64,000 nucleotides of DNA from Quillaja saponaria. Lineage: Eukaryota; Streptophyta; Magnoliopsida; Fabales; Quillajaceae. The DNA is taken from the NCBI GenBank assembly GCA_029379385.1, contig CM055611.1, positions 6,696,001 to 6,760,000 on the forward strand, given 5' to 3'. Under the pieces are notes generated by a model. It did not search any database, had not been told where the DNA came from, and saw nothing but the letters and a program-made list of their open reading frames with translations. Positions 37,202-48,198 of this stretch are shown here, piece after piece; the stretch's first letter is position 1; every line of letters begins with the position of its first letter. Position numbers and translations under genes: made by a program.

Positions 37202-37570
37202 TTAACTTAAAACTGGTACGTAGAAGAAATCTTTAAGTTTTAATGTTTTTCCATATGGTAAAACTAAGCAATAGGTTCCTACAGCTAGTGCAATAACTTT
37301 TGTTCTATTTCCTAGTCGCAAGTCCACTTCACCTTTGCTCAACCTTCTACTTCTTCTCAATCCCTGCATAGAATTGCAGATGTGAGAACCACTACCAGTA
37401 TCTAATACCCATGAAGTAGAATCGTTAATAGTTACATTAACCTCAATAACGAACATATGAGACATACCTTCAGAATATTTGTTCTTCAAACTTGCAAGAT
37501 ACTCCTTGCAATTTCTCTTCCAATGTCCATCCTTGCCATAATGGAAGCATTGTCCCTTATCATTGGCCTT
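37202..37570 (-). pseudogene. Copia element 2 zinc knuckle and aspartic protease
   Basis: The knuckle at about 37550-37510 reads C-F-H-Y-G-K-D-G-H-W-K-R-N-C: the second Cys of the usual C-x2-C-x4-H-x4-C is Tyr. The protease at 37489-37202 keeps the active site as V-L-D-T-G-S-G-S-H-I-C and ends in DFFYVPVL, the normal copia protease-to-integrase boundary phrase. Confidence 0.85.
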
Positions 37571-37586
37571 GGTAGGCTTCTTAATA

Positions 37587-38291
37587 CTACCAATTAGGTT
37601 TGTGTAGCTTCTTCTTTTTCAAATCCTTCCTTTTAGAAGAACTCTTGCCTATTTTGGACTTTGAAGAGCCACCTACATACATAATGTGGTTTTTATCCTT
37701 CTTAATAGATAGCTCAGCAGTTTTTAGCATGTTAACAAGTTCAGGAAGTGAAGCCTCTAGCTTGTTCATGTGAAAGTTCATAACAAACTGCGAGTAAGTG
37801 TCAGGCAAAGATTGTAAGATCAAATCCGTGCACAACTTAGTGTTCATATTGAAGCCTAGTTCTTTTAACTGCTCAATATGTCCAATCATCTTTAGTCCAT
37901 GTTCATAGACAGATGATTGTTCAGTCATCTTAGCCCTGAATAGCTCTCTAGATATATGATATCTAGCTATGCAACTATGCTCACCATAAAGTTCATGTAG
38001 ATGCTTTATGATAGCTGAAGCATACTCCATCTTATCATATTACTTCTGAAACTCATTTGACATAGATGCTTGCATATAGTATACAACTTTCATGTTATGC
38101 TCTTCCCATCTAAAATAGGCATTTTTTTCCTCAACAGATGAATTCTCATCAGGATTTTTAGGAATAGGAGCCTCAAGGACATAACCTATCCTTTCGGAAT
38201 TGAGAACAATTCTCAAATTCCTAAGCCAATCCATCTAATTTGGTCCAGTCAAGTGATTTATTTCTAAAATACGGGTAAGTGGGTTTACCAT
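37587..38291 (-). pseudogene. Copia element 2 gag
   Basis: The start ATG is at 38291 (MVNPLTRILEINHLTGPN), followed by one stop where related proteins have an aromatic residue. The frame then resumes with MDWLRNLRIVLNSERIGYVL at 38234. After another break at 38037 it is open to 37587, with ELYGEHSCIARYHISRELF, QLKELGFNMN and LILQSLPDTYSQFVMNF, the UBN2-type copia capsid blocks. The C-terminus is basic (SSSKRKDLKKKKLHK). Two stops only: the best preserved part of this element. Confidence 0.88.
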
Positions 38292-39150
38292 GGTGATTTA
38301 CAAATAATCAACATATTATATTAGCATTTATTCAGATTATTAACTACCAAATAGATTTGGTCTTTTAATCTAAATGGTACCTCCCACTATTCTCTTCGGT
38401 TTCCATTACCCTCTAAAAATGGAAAGCGAGTAACCCCGTTGGAAGGTTACTTAGTGGGGATTAAGATCCCATCATATATACAAATAGTCATGTGTGACAC
38501 AACAAACCAAAAGTATTTGATAGATAGATAACTATTATCAATTTTATCATATGAAATTCTTAATCATATTTAGCCCCTTAAAATTATGCAATCATATATG
38601 ACACAACAAATTACATAACTTTTAGTTAAGTTATTCCCACTATTCGCAACAAGTATATCCCATTATATATAATTCTTGTATGACACAACAAAATTATATA
38701 ATCAAGTTATCTCATAAGCATCTGCTATGCATAGACAATATAAATTATCCTATAATTACAAATCATGTGTGACACATTAAATTTACAATCACAAGATAAT
38801 TTATAATATTATCTACAATAATGGAGGGCTACGAATTTCATTCTTATAATGAATTTCATTATAACTTAATATTTCTCTATTTGATTAAAAGGGATTCTTG
38901 GTCAAATTTTAATATATTTAGGTTTCATCATGCATATATCACATATATCACATATATCATCTATGAGCTAAGCATGCATCGACATACATTTTAATATACA
39001 TCTTATGCTAATATGGTGGATGACTATGAACCTTTTCTAAGTGTGATTTACTTGAGCCATAAGTAAATCACTAGGACATTCCTAGGTAAAATTATTGCTA
39101 ATTTTGAATTTTAATTTAATTCTTATATATATATATATAATATTTTTTAT
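38292..39150 (-). other. Copia element 2 leader, 5' LTR not found
   Basis: Non-coding sequence upstream of gag with internal repeats (listed separately). No segment matches the 3' LTR at 32836-34490 and no clear primer-binding site is visible, so the 5' end is deleted or lies past a breakpoint between about 38.9 and 39.6 kb. Confidence 0.5.
38488..38785. repeat. Four spaced copies of a TATGTGTGACACAACAAA-like motif
   Basis: Copies start near 38488, 38592, 38673 and 38763, spaced 104, 81 and 90 bp. The core TGACACAACAAA is exact in the first three and is TGACACATTAAA in the fourth. They may be degenerate units of a roughly 90-bp tandem array in the retroelement leader. Confidence 0.75.
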
Positions 39151-39629
39151 TTTGCACAATGTTGACTTTATTTCATTTTATTATTAATTTTTAAAAAAAT
39201 GGAAAAAAAAAATATTTTAGTGGCATGTGAATAAAGGCACATATTTTATATATTTTTTTAAATCAAAAAAAAATTTGTATACTTTTGAATTTCAATATAA
39301 TTCTTAAAATAAAAAAAGACTTTTTAGTAACCAAAAATAGTTGGCAGAAAAAGAGGAAGGGATTGAGGTAGTTTAGAAATTTCCTATGTTGCATCATTGT
39401 TCTCTTATCTTATTTGTCATAATACCATTATCAATTTAAAATAAAAATCTTGTTTCAACATGATTAAAAACTCATTTCTAAATTTTTTTCTCTTATATAG
39501 TAGATGCACTAAACAATTGATTAGGCTGCATAAAATAGAAATATCTTATCTGATTTGCCTTGCCATATATTTCTCAGTTCAGCATGAGATAGTCCTTAAC
39601 TCTATACTTACCAATCAAAATATGTAGTT
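39151..39629. other. AT-rich spacer of unknown origin
   Basis: A- and T-runs, no coding domain and no match recognised elsewhere in the window. Confidence 0.5.
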
Positions 39630-40210
39630 AGAAATAATTTATTTGTCGAAGTCACTAATACTGAGCACGGGGAGACCAAATGATATTAAGTTTGTATTCA
39701 AATTGACCATAACTAGTTACCACTAGATAAGTGCACTAAACACATTGAATTCCACCTATAGAAAATAAGATTAATGACTATTATCTTCGCCTAACCAAAA
39801 ATATAATAAATGGTAATTGATATCTTTCAAGGTTTATATAATTAATAAACAGAATTGCTTTGTCTTGGGTAAAAATTGTTCTCTGTATGAGAATTTTTCT
39901 CGTGAAGGGATGGTCTTAGTTGGGATTCATTCGGCTCCTGAGCTATCCATATAAACAAGCCCCACTTTAATAAATAATTCATATTTATTACACGTTAAAT
40001 AAATTTCATTTAAATATAAAAAATATTGAAAATAAAATATAACTGACATCTATGACAAATCATACCCTTTTATTTTATTACTCTTTAATTTTAATTAAAA
40101 TCAAGCTTTTTGAAATATTAAAACTAGAAAAATTAAATCATCTCATTAGTTTAAAATTTAATTTACAAACTGATATTTTAGTCACTTTTTTTTATGAAGC
40201 TAAATAAGCT
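39630..40210. repeat. Dispersed repeat, copy 2
   Basis: Collinear with 24760-25620 but lacking its middle 300 bp. It lies between the remains of copia elements 2 and 3. Origin unknown. Confidence 0.75.
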
Positions 40211-40659
40211 TTATTAGTTAGAGAATAATTAAAAAAGATTCACTTATTAGATTTAGCATCAAACTTGTCAAATTAAATTTGATATTAATTATTATGAATA
40301 ATACATTTTAAACCAAAAACTTGATATTAGGTTTTCTACCATCGACAACTCATACGAGGTTTTCCCTTACATTGGTCTTACCAAGGCCCTAATCAGTGTG
40401 TAGCAAGCAGTGTGGACATCTTCAAACCAGAAGTAGTGTAGTAGAGAATTTTCACATACCATGGTTTTGGCCATCTCCTCCAAAAGCCATGTTGTGGTGT
40501 TTTAGAAGTTGAGAAATTATGCTCAAAAACCATGTTTAACACAGAAATTTTCAAAAGATGAATTTTTTAATTTTTTAACATGATCACTTTTGATTTTTGA
40601 AATTGAAAGTGATTTTTTATTTTAAACTTTTGTGCAAAACGTTTTGAAAGAATAAAATG
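40211..40659. other. Spacer, probably transposon-derived
   Basis: No open frame or known motif. It separates dispersed repeat copy 2 from the truncated integrase of copia element 3. Confidence 0.45.
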
Positions 40660-41330
40660 CATCACACTTTTATGCAAGAAATAGTATCCATGTAGATTTA
40701 GAGTAATCAACAATGATAATAAAACCATAGTGACTACCACCATAACAAACTATTTGTATAGTACCAAACAAAACCATATGTAGTAATTCCAGCAACCTTG
40801 TAGTTGAAACAACATTTTTTGCTTTTAAAAAATGTTCTGGTTTATTTTTTAAACTGATATGCATCAAACAGTTTTTCAAGATCAAATTTGATTGTAGGAA
40901 AACTATACACTAGGCCTTTTTAGACTATTTAGAAATAGTACGCACACTTGCTTGACAAGTTTTCTATGCCAGAGATCAGTTGTCAATGCATAGCAAAAAT
41001 TCTCATAAAGTTTTTCTAGATATACTACATATATATTGTTCTTTCTACGTCCAACAAATTTCATCTTGTTATCACAGATATTCACAACTAAACAACATTG
41101 AGAATCAAAGATAATTGTACACTCTTTATCACACAATTGACTAATATTTAATAGATTTTGTTTAAAACAATCAACAAATAAAACATGTTCAAGAGAATAG
41201 TTAACATTACCTACATTACCTATTACTTGGATCATTCCCTTGCTGATTGTCTACAAAGTGATAAATCCACTGTCAATTACCTCAAAAGAGCTGAACTTAT
41301 GTTTCTATCCAGTCATGTACCTTTAACATC
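40660..41330 (-). pseudogene. Copia element 3 (SIRE-like): protease tail, gag-pre-integrase, integrase start
   Basis: Near 41325-41260 the protease tail is readable in pieces (Y-M-T-G, K-F-S-S-F-E-V-I-D-S-G-F). 41235-40903 is open: NYSLEHVLFVDCFKQNLLNI followed by SQLCDKECTIIFDSQ and, near its end, L-W-H-R-K-L, the zinc-binding pre-integrase domain. 40885-40670 is the start of the integrase core, out of frame in places (F-K-S-K-K, then VDYSKSTWILF with the D-Y-S-(R)-x-T-W block). Sequence stops near 40660, so the core's second Asp and Glu, RT and RNase H are absent. Confidence 0.83.
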
Positions 41331-42489
41331 TATTACTTAGTATATAGAAAAACTCTTGATCTTTACTCTTGGGACAAACCTCATCAATGGTATGGTCAAC
41401 TGAGGGTTTAGCTGTGAGTTTAGTTATTCCTATCAAGCACAGGGTGGCTTCATCCTTACAATTGTCTTATCAAAGATGTTCTCACTATCACTACAAGTGG
41501 CAATTATAGCTCTTTTCTTCTTTGGATAGAATTTCTTCTTCTCTAGACACTCACTCTTAATATGTCATGACTTTTTCCTCTCAAAATAGATGCTTGGTTA
41601 TTTATTCTCTCCTTTCTACTCCTCTATGTTCACATCCTTCATGAAAGGTTTCCTTATTAATCTCTTCTTCATGAACATTCTGGATCTTCTAGTGATTGAG
41701 GGATTATTCTCATCACTTCTGATTCATCATTGAAATCTAAGATCCTTTGATGCAGTCTGGAAGGAAACTCCTTTAGGCTTTTCATGTTTTCCTTCATACC
41801 TTTCCTCATGCTTCTCTTGCATCTTATGAGTGATAAGAAAGCCTAACAACTTATCCAGAGTGAGAATCTCTAGATCTTTTTCTTCTTCAATAGTTGTCCT
41901 TTTGCCTTTCTAACTCTTTGGTATACAATCTAAGATCTTTACAACCATATATTCATTTGAGTATGTTTTCCCAAGACTTTTCATTCCATTGATGATGTTT
42001 GTGAACTTGAAAAATATTTTTTGAGATATATTCATTCTAAAAGACTCATATCATGCACAAACATATTTACTTTCAAACTTTTTCACTTGAGGTGTGCTTT
42101 TGTGTGTGACAATCAATTTGTGCCAAATATCATATGTAGAGTCAAAACCTAAACATCAATTAAATTTATTTACATTTAAACCACAAAACATCATATTCAT
42201 TTCTTTTATGTTCAATTGAGCCTTTTTCTTATTTTCCTGAATCCACTTACTTCTTTCCTTGCGTACATTAACACCATTTTCAAACTTTTTAGGAAGATAG
42301 CCATTAGATACAATAGCATCCTAAACATCGATATCAATAGCTTGGACAAAATTGCTAATGTAGATTTTCTAATACCTAAAATTTTGGTCATTAAATAGAG
42401 AAATTCTTGAGAAAGATTATTAACCTTCATCAAGAATACAACTTTGGTTTTCCATTTAAAAAATTTTCGCACTGTTTTGTTGAAGACAT
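41331..42489 (-). pseudogene. Copia element 3 (SIRE-like) gag
   Basis: The ATG at 42489 starts MSSTKQCENFLNGK, then frames shift repeatedly. Readable blocks in order: N-G-Y-L-P-K-K-F-E-N-G-V-N-V near 42300-42250; N-M-M-F-C-G-L and D-S-T-Y-D-I-W-H-K-L near 42190-42110; F-T-N-I-I-N-G-M-K-S-L-G-K-T-Y-S-N near 42010-41950; K-I-L-D-C-I-P-K-S near 41940. These match the gag of SIRE/Maximus-type copia elements. A degenerate zinc knuckle is near 41580-41550 (H-I-K-S-E-C). The plus-strand ORF here is a shadow. Confidence 0.8.
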
Positions 42490-42528
42490 TTTAAAAATCA
42501 ATACTGTAACCTACTTCATATACCTATA

Positions 42529-43967
42529 TGTTGACCCAAATAGTCAAAACTAAAGGACGGTGAATAGCTTTTCCAATTAAAAGTTTAAAACTTTACTGGT
42601 TTAAAATCAAACACACGGAGAAGACAAATAAGAATCACAAACAAACCCAGCAGTAAAAAATTAAAAGAGTAAGGATTAGAGAGGTTGCTCAATGATTTAT
42701 AATGGTTCACCAGTTCTTCTGACTATGTCCACCCCTCAAGCTCCACTTGAGAGTTTCAATTCACTATCAGCTGAATTCACAAGACTCAATAAACCCTTAC
42801 ACTAGCTGAATTTCAAGGATCAACAAAACCTATATAAGTTCCTAAGAACTAATCCCGAGTAGAAATTTACCAAGCTTAATCCTAAACTCTAGTTTCTCAC
42901 TCAATTTCTCATAGAAAGAAAAGAATTGATTTTAAAGAATCACTCAAGCACTCAAAACACAAAGCTTATCAAAATAGATGATTATTTGGAGCTTTGATTG
43001 TTGACTTAACAAAGAAGAAAATGTGTGAAAATTCAAGTCTTTCTCTGTATTCAGGATTTGAAAGTTGAAGCTAGATGATTTCAAATTGCAGCAGTCGTTA
43101 TTTTCTTTCTTGTTGTTTATGATCATCATCTCTATCTTGATTATATAGCTAGAGCCGAATTCTAACCGCTCCTCAAAGAATTGTATATCCGTTGTGCAAT
43201 CTTGTAATGGATAACATCCACCAAAGTCCTTTTCTGACATTCTTTGGTAGTCGGCTAAAAATTCAAGCTAGGTAGTACATCATACATTCTATGTAAAGGT
43301 AGTGGCATTGGATCTTATCTTCTGAATTGTCCTTGTTTGTCAGTATTTGAATTTTGGCACGAAGGACATTTTTGAATTTACGTAGCTAAGGAAGATAATG
43401 AGAGTTTAAGGTTCAGTTGACTGTCATTTAAAACGGCATCGTTTAAGTAATTATTGAATTCATCCAATTGACAGAAGGCCTTTCATTTATGAACTTTAGT
43501 TGACTGTGATAGTGAAACGACTTCATTATGCTATAGACTGGCAGCTTAGCTGACTAAATAAAGTCTTCTGTTAATTACTTCAACTGACTGCTAATGAAAC
43601 ACTCTATTGTATCTTCAGCCATATAAGATGATATCCATTAAGATGAATCAGTTGACTAATCTTGATCTATTAAGTTTCTTCAGTTGACTGAGAGATTAAT
43701 GAAACACTTCATTTTCTAGCTCCACCTGACTAGTCTTGATCCATTACTTCACAAAACTAATATATCCACTAATAGAGCTTCAGCTGACTTAGATAACTTC
43801 AGCTGACTTGCAAACTCTATTGTATTAAGACTCAACTGACTAGGTGATCTACTGAGATATCCGTTGGGTAATCTCTTTAGCTAACTGATATCCATTGATT
43901 CATCATTGACTTAACTCTTCAGTGGTTAACTTTTACAACTTTGACCGCACATACAACAAAAATAACA
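42529..43967 (-). repeat. 5' LTR of copia element 3
   Basis: On the minus strand it runs from TGTTATTTTTGTTG (43967) to GGGTCAACA (42529), ending 39 bp before the gag ATG. The short gap has no clean primer-binding site. About 1.44 kb, in the range for SIRE-type LTRs. Its first 560 bp carry many copies of a C-A-(G/A)-(T/C)-TGACT motif. The 3' LTR is missing from the window. Confidence 0.7.
43410..43900. repeat. Cluster of about a dozen YARYTGACT motifs in the LTR
   Basis: CAGTTGACT, TAGTTGACT, TAGCTGACT, CAACTGACT and CAGCTGACT occur near 43414, 43498, 43547, 43581, 43649, 43681, 43781, 43800 and 43833, with weaker variants between. They lie in the U3 part of the copia element 3 LTR. Some copies are followed by AATGAAACACT or AATCTTGATC, pointing to tandem units. 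Confidence 0.75.
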
Positions 43968-44854
43968 TTTGAAAATTATTTATTTATTGCAATTTTTACT
44001 TAATTATTTAGTTTCATCACAATCAAATTAAGGCATTATTGAGTTAAATTAAACATTTGATGTAACAGTTTATTTTTTTCAATTTTCATCATTTTACTAG
44101 TTATTTCACAAAATTCTTAAATTGCACATTGATGACAACAAATGACATTGTAACTGTTTTTCTTTATTTTTCAACCTATACTTGATTATTTTACAAAATT
44201 TCAAAAATGCTTATAATTGGAGAACATCGATGGCATGGCTTTTTTTCTTTTTCTTTTCTTTTTAATTTTTCCTTCTTTTCTCTACGGTACCCATCATAAG
44301 ATATAAACTTTTGAATCCTTTAAAACACTCAGTCTTTTACAAAATTTGCAAATTTTGTATCAGGATGGTAAAGGGTAAAAATAAATTTAAAAATGAGAAA
44401 ATAAAAGAGTATCATGTTAGTTTATACTCAAACAAATTTAATTTAGGAATTTAATCAAATAATCGGATAAATAGTAAAAGATATAATATATATATATATA
44501 TATGGAGGAGAGAGAAAAATCAATGATAATGTGTTAAAAAATGTCATTTTATTATTTTCTGGTGACAATACTCATTAGTATTTTGATTGACTATCCTAAA
44601 CAGTTCTAACTTTTAAATTGAGGTTGACAAATGATAATTAACTAGATTGTATTATTGGTATCTTAGGGGTACTTTAAACTTAATTGCTCTGAAAAATGTT
44701 TTAGGTATATCGCCCATAAAATATAGAAAGTCAAAATTAGAGATTGCAGTTTCCATCCATCTTGGAAGAAAATTTCAATTTTGAAACAAAATAGCTTAAT
44801 TGGAATAAGCATTGAACACTTTAAAAAATAAAAAATTAATCATGATTAGTACTA
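43968..44854. other. Intergenic spacer with TA microsatellite
   Basis: Non-coding. A TA tract lies at about 44485-44504. Confidence 0.6.
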
Positions 44855-45494
44855 CACTACAAGAGAATAAAGTATCTACACCTGCCAAATATAGGCACAG
44901 ATAAAATGGTTTAGTAGATGCTGATCACCAGGCACAGTTACCCTAGATATTATTTGTGTCTACCCAGATGCAGATAATTCTTACTATATATGGTTTCTAG
45001 ATGCTAATAACTATTGACAAAATATTAGATATGAAGTATAGATGGTGATAAGCAAATACAATAATATATGTGTTTGTAAGACAAACACAACTACTTGATG
45101 GTTATATGTGTCTACAAAACATAGATGCACATAGTTAAATATAAATACAAAATGGACAATATTTATATATATTTTTATTTTTTATTGTTATTTGCGTCTG
45201 CGATATGTCGACTCAAATACCTAAAAGGAAAACGTAGTTGATTAAAGAATTACTTTTTAAATTAATTTATATTTATTGAATTTTTGAATTTATACTTGTA
45301 AATACCTATTTAAAAGCATATTTTATATTATCAAACTTCTATATAAATAAATGTTTATTTTAATAAAAATCATCCTAACATTATTTAAAATATATTAAAG
45401 AGTATATGAGTCTAAAAATTAAAATAAATAAGTTATAAGTTATACTTAATTTGATATGCATATAAGTTAAAAATTAAGGGAACTTTGATTAACT

Positions 45495-45970
45495 TGACTA
45501 TTTTGCCCTCGAACTCTATTTTACAAAGCTTTTTCCTTGAACTCTTATTTGCATAAAATCCTACAAATGACATTCTATTTGTTCATATAGGTCTTATTCA
45601 TCCTCACGATTGTGCTAGTATTCCTAAAATCCTCAAAATGACTTGTACTTGATCATTTTACCCTCAACCCAATTTTGCAAAGTTTTTTCTTTAAAACTCT
45701 AACTTAAGCATAAAATCTTAACTGTTGAGCCAAATAACATTACGTACAGCAGTGTTGCTACTCCCAAAATCATGAAAAAACTTGTAAATAACAATTTTGC
45801 CCTCCGAACCCCATTTTGCAAAGCTTTAACTTTGAAACTCTAACTTGGGCATAAAATCTTAACTGTTTATCCAAATGGCGTTTTGTTTCTTCCTATAGGT
45901 CATATTCGTCACCACAATCATGCCACTACTCCCAAAATCTCAAAATGATAGGTAAATGACCATTTTGAAT
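45495..45970 (+). repeat. Array of three direct units of about 140-170 bp (forward)
   Basis: Units start near 45501, 45657 and 45795 at TTTTGCCCTC or TTTTACCCTC. Each carries CATTTTGCAAAGCTTT, AACTCTAACTT, GCATAAAATCTTAACTGTT, TATAGGTC(T/A)TATTC and CCCAAAATC(T/C)(C/T)AAAATGA. The same unit occurs inverted at 46370-47130. Confidence 0.85.
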
Positions 45971-45974
45971 GTGT

Positions 45975-46200
45975 TAAAACAAGATTTATTGTGGATTTTG
46001 TATGACTTTGTGAAGCAATGAAACTCACTTTTTAGTTCGTTTGAGGGGAAGAAAGTGTTGCATATGCATGATAAACCAGATTAAAAGCAAAGGCAACCAC
46101 TGATATAAACCTTTTAATGATCCAACAAGTGAAGAAAAATTTACTAGCATCAATTAAAAGCATTTTCCAAGGGTATTACTAGCAAAATCCAAAGTTGAAG
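45975..46200. repeat. Single copy related to the right half of the palindrome at 47.46-48.20 kb
   Basis: Blocks TTTGTGAAGCAATGAAACTCACTTTT, GAAGTGTTGCATATGCAT-like sequence and CAATTAAAAGCAT correspond to 47890-48030. Only one arm is present here, between the forward and inverted arrays. First 20 bases quoted: TTTGTGAAGCAATGAAACTC. Confidence 0.7.
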
Positions 46201-46369
46201 AATGAACGAGGGTATTATTCGGCAATATAATAGGTATGTATACTTTGATTTGATGAAGTTTTTAGTTTAGTTTTATTGAAATTCTTGTTAACATGAGTAG
46301 CTAGCTTTGATTATGTTTGCTGAACCTAAAAGTCTGGAATATTATTAAGTTTAGCCTAGTATTAGCATG

Positions 46370-47130
46370 ATAGTGAGGGCGGATAAGACCTATAAGAACA
46401 AAAATAATAGAACTTGGATTAATGTTTTAGATTTTATGCCTAATTTAGAGTTTCAAAGCAAAGGCTTTGCATAACGAGGTTCGGGGAAAAATTGTTATTT
46501 GCAAGTCCTTTCGAGATTCTGAGAATACTGACACAACCGTTAGCAAGATTAAGACATGTAGAAAGAAACCAAATGTCATTTGGATAAACAGTTAGGATTT
46601 ATGCCTGAAGTTAGGGTTTCAAAGCAAAAGCTTTGTAAAATGGGGTGTTGGAGGCCAAACAACCATTTACAAGTCGTTTTAAGATTCTAGTACACCATAA
46701 CGACCGTGGGGATGAATAAGACATGTAAGAAGAAACAGGCTGTCTTTTGACTTAATAGTTAGGATTTTATGTCTAAGTTAGAGTTCAAAGCAAAGGCTTT
46801 GCAATAAGGGTTCAGGGGGGAAAGTGGTCATCTGTAAGTCATTTTAGGATTTTAGGATTAATGGCACAACCATGGAGATAAGTAAGACTTATAGGAAGAA
46901 ATAGAAAGCCATTTTATGTCCAAGTTAAAGTTTCAAAGCAAAATCTTTGCAAAAAGAAGGCAGTAAAACGGTCATTTACAAGTGTTTTTGAGATTCTGAG
47001 AGTACTTGTATGACCCTGGGGGTGAATAAGACTTGTAAGAAGAAACGGAATGTCTTTTGGATCAACTATTAGGATTTTCAACCCAAGTTAGAGTTTTAAA
47101 GCAAAAACTTTGAAAAATTGGGTTTGGGAT
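46370..47130 (-). repeat. Array of five units of about 165 bp, inverted
   Basis: Reverse-complement versions of the unit at 45495-45970. The landmark AAAGCAA(A)(A/G)GCTTTG occurs near 46455, 46620, 46788, 46936 and 47100, spaced 148-168 bp. Each is followed by GGGG(T/A)-type sequence, (A/T)TTACAAGTC and GATTCT and preceded by TTAGGATTTTATGCC. Units differ by substitutions and small indels. Confidence 0.85.
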
Positions 47131-47461
47131 AAGAGATGAAAGTTTAAAATGGAGAATTAGAGAGCTTGAATTATGGGGCTTCTGCGTTCATATGGTCTAA
47201 GAGTAACATAAGCAATGTTGGCTTGATAGCATATGCAAAGCTAAATTTTTTACGAGTCTTTTTCAACCAAATAATCTAAGAGTAACATTAGTAGCAACAT
47301 CGTAACATATCAAATTGAGAAAAACTTGCACCATATGATGTAATTAGATTGATCATATGATTACACATGTATACCAAAAATTTTAGTTTTATAACATATA
47401 GGTTTTTTTTATTGTCATTATGCCATATATAGTTCAATCTCCCCTTCTATCTACACTAATA

Positions 47462-48198
47462 TATTTTAGGTGATTAATTACTCTATGGCTTTCTTTGCTC
47501 TTCTAAATTTTCTGTGCATGTATTAAGGTGTGTTCTAAATATTAATAGTTGATGTTAGTTGTTGTATTGATGTTAATATGTTAGTATGTTAATTACTTAA
47601 TGTTTTGAGTGTCATCAAGTAGTACAACCCTTGAAGCACCTACTAAAGTAATTAATACTCTCGGAATATGCTTTTAGTTAAAGCTAGTAATATTTTTGTT
47701 TCGCTTATATCAGGGACTGCCTTTGCTTCTGATCTAGCTTACCATGCATATGCAGCACTTCTTTCCCCTCAAACCAACTGCCAAGTGAGTTCAGTTGCTT
47801 CACAAAGCCCAACAAATTCCACTAGAAATCTTCTTTTAAAACTTTCATTTGAAAAGAAGGAACGTGTTAAAATAAGATTTCTAGTAAAATTGTATGGTTT
47901 TGTGAAACAACTGAACTCACTTTTCAGTTAGTTTAAGGGAAAGGAAGTGTTGCATATGCATTGTAAGCTAGATTAGAAGCAAAAATATTACTTGCATCAA
48001 TTAAAAGCATCTTATGAGGGTATTAGTTAGGTTGGCGCTTCAAGTGTTGTACTACTTTGTGACACTCAAAAGAAATAGCAACTAACATATTGACATCAAC
48101 ACAACAACTAACATTAGCTACTAATATTTAGAGTACACTTCAATACATACAAAAAAAAATTTAAGCAGCAAAGATAGCCATAAAAATTACTTAAAATA
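47462..48198. repeat. Large imperfect palindrome, about 737 bp
   Basis: The left arm beginning TATTTTAGGTGATT and the right arm ending TTACTTAAAATA are inverted copies. Matching pairs include TTAGTTGTTGTATTGATGT with ACATCAACACAACAACTAA, AGTAGTACAACCCTTGAAG with its complement near 48030-48050, and GATCTAGCTTACCATGCATATGC with GCATATGCATTGTAAGCTAGATT-type sequence. Pairing continues close to the centre near 47845. Arms diverge by roughly 10-20% with indels. The ORF at 47668-47931 lies across the hairpin and is not considered coding. Confidence 0.85.

Noticed and set aside
40211..40659. Possible remnant of the missing 3' part or LTR of copia element 3
   Set aside because: No block matching the LTR at 42529-43967 could be found by eye.
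30584..42489. Copia elements 1 and 3 as two halves of one element split by element 2
   Set aside because: Element 3 has SIRE-type gag and LTR, while element 1 has a short LTR and another pol type; the integrase pieces do not form one consistent protein.
47668..47931. 87-codon ORF as a gene
   Set aside because: It crosses the centre of the large palindrome and has no domain; better explained as hairpin sequence.
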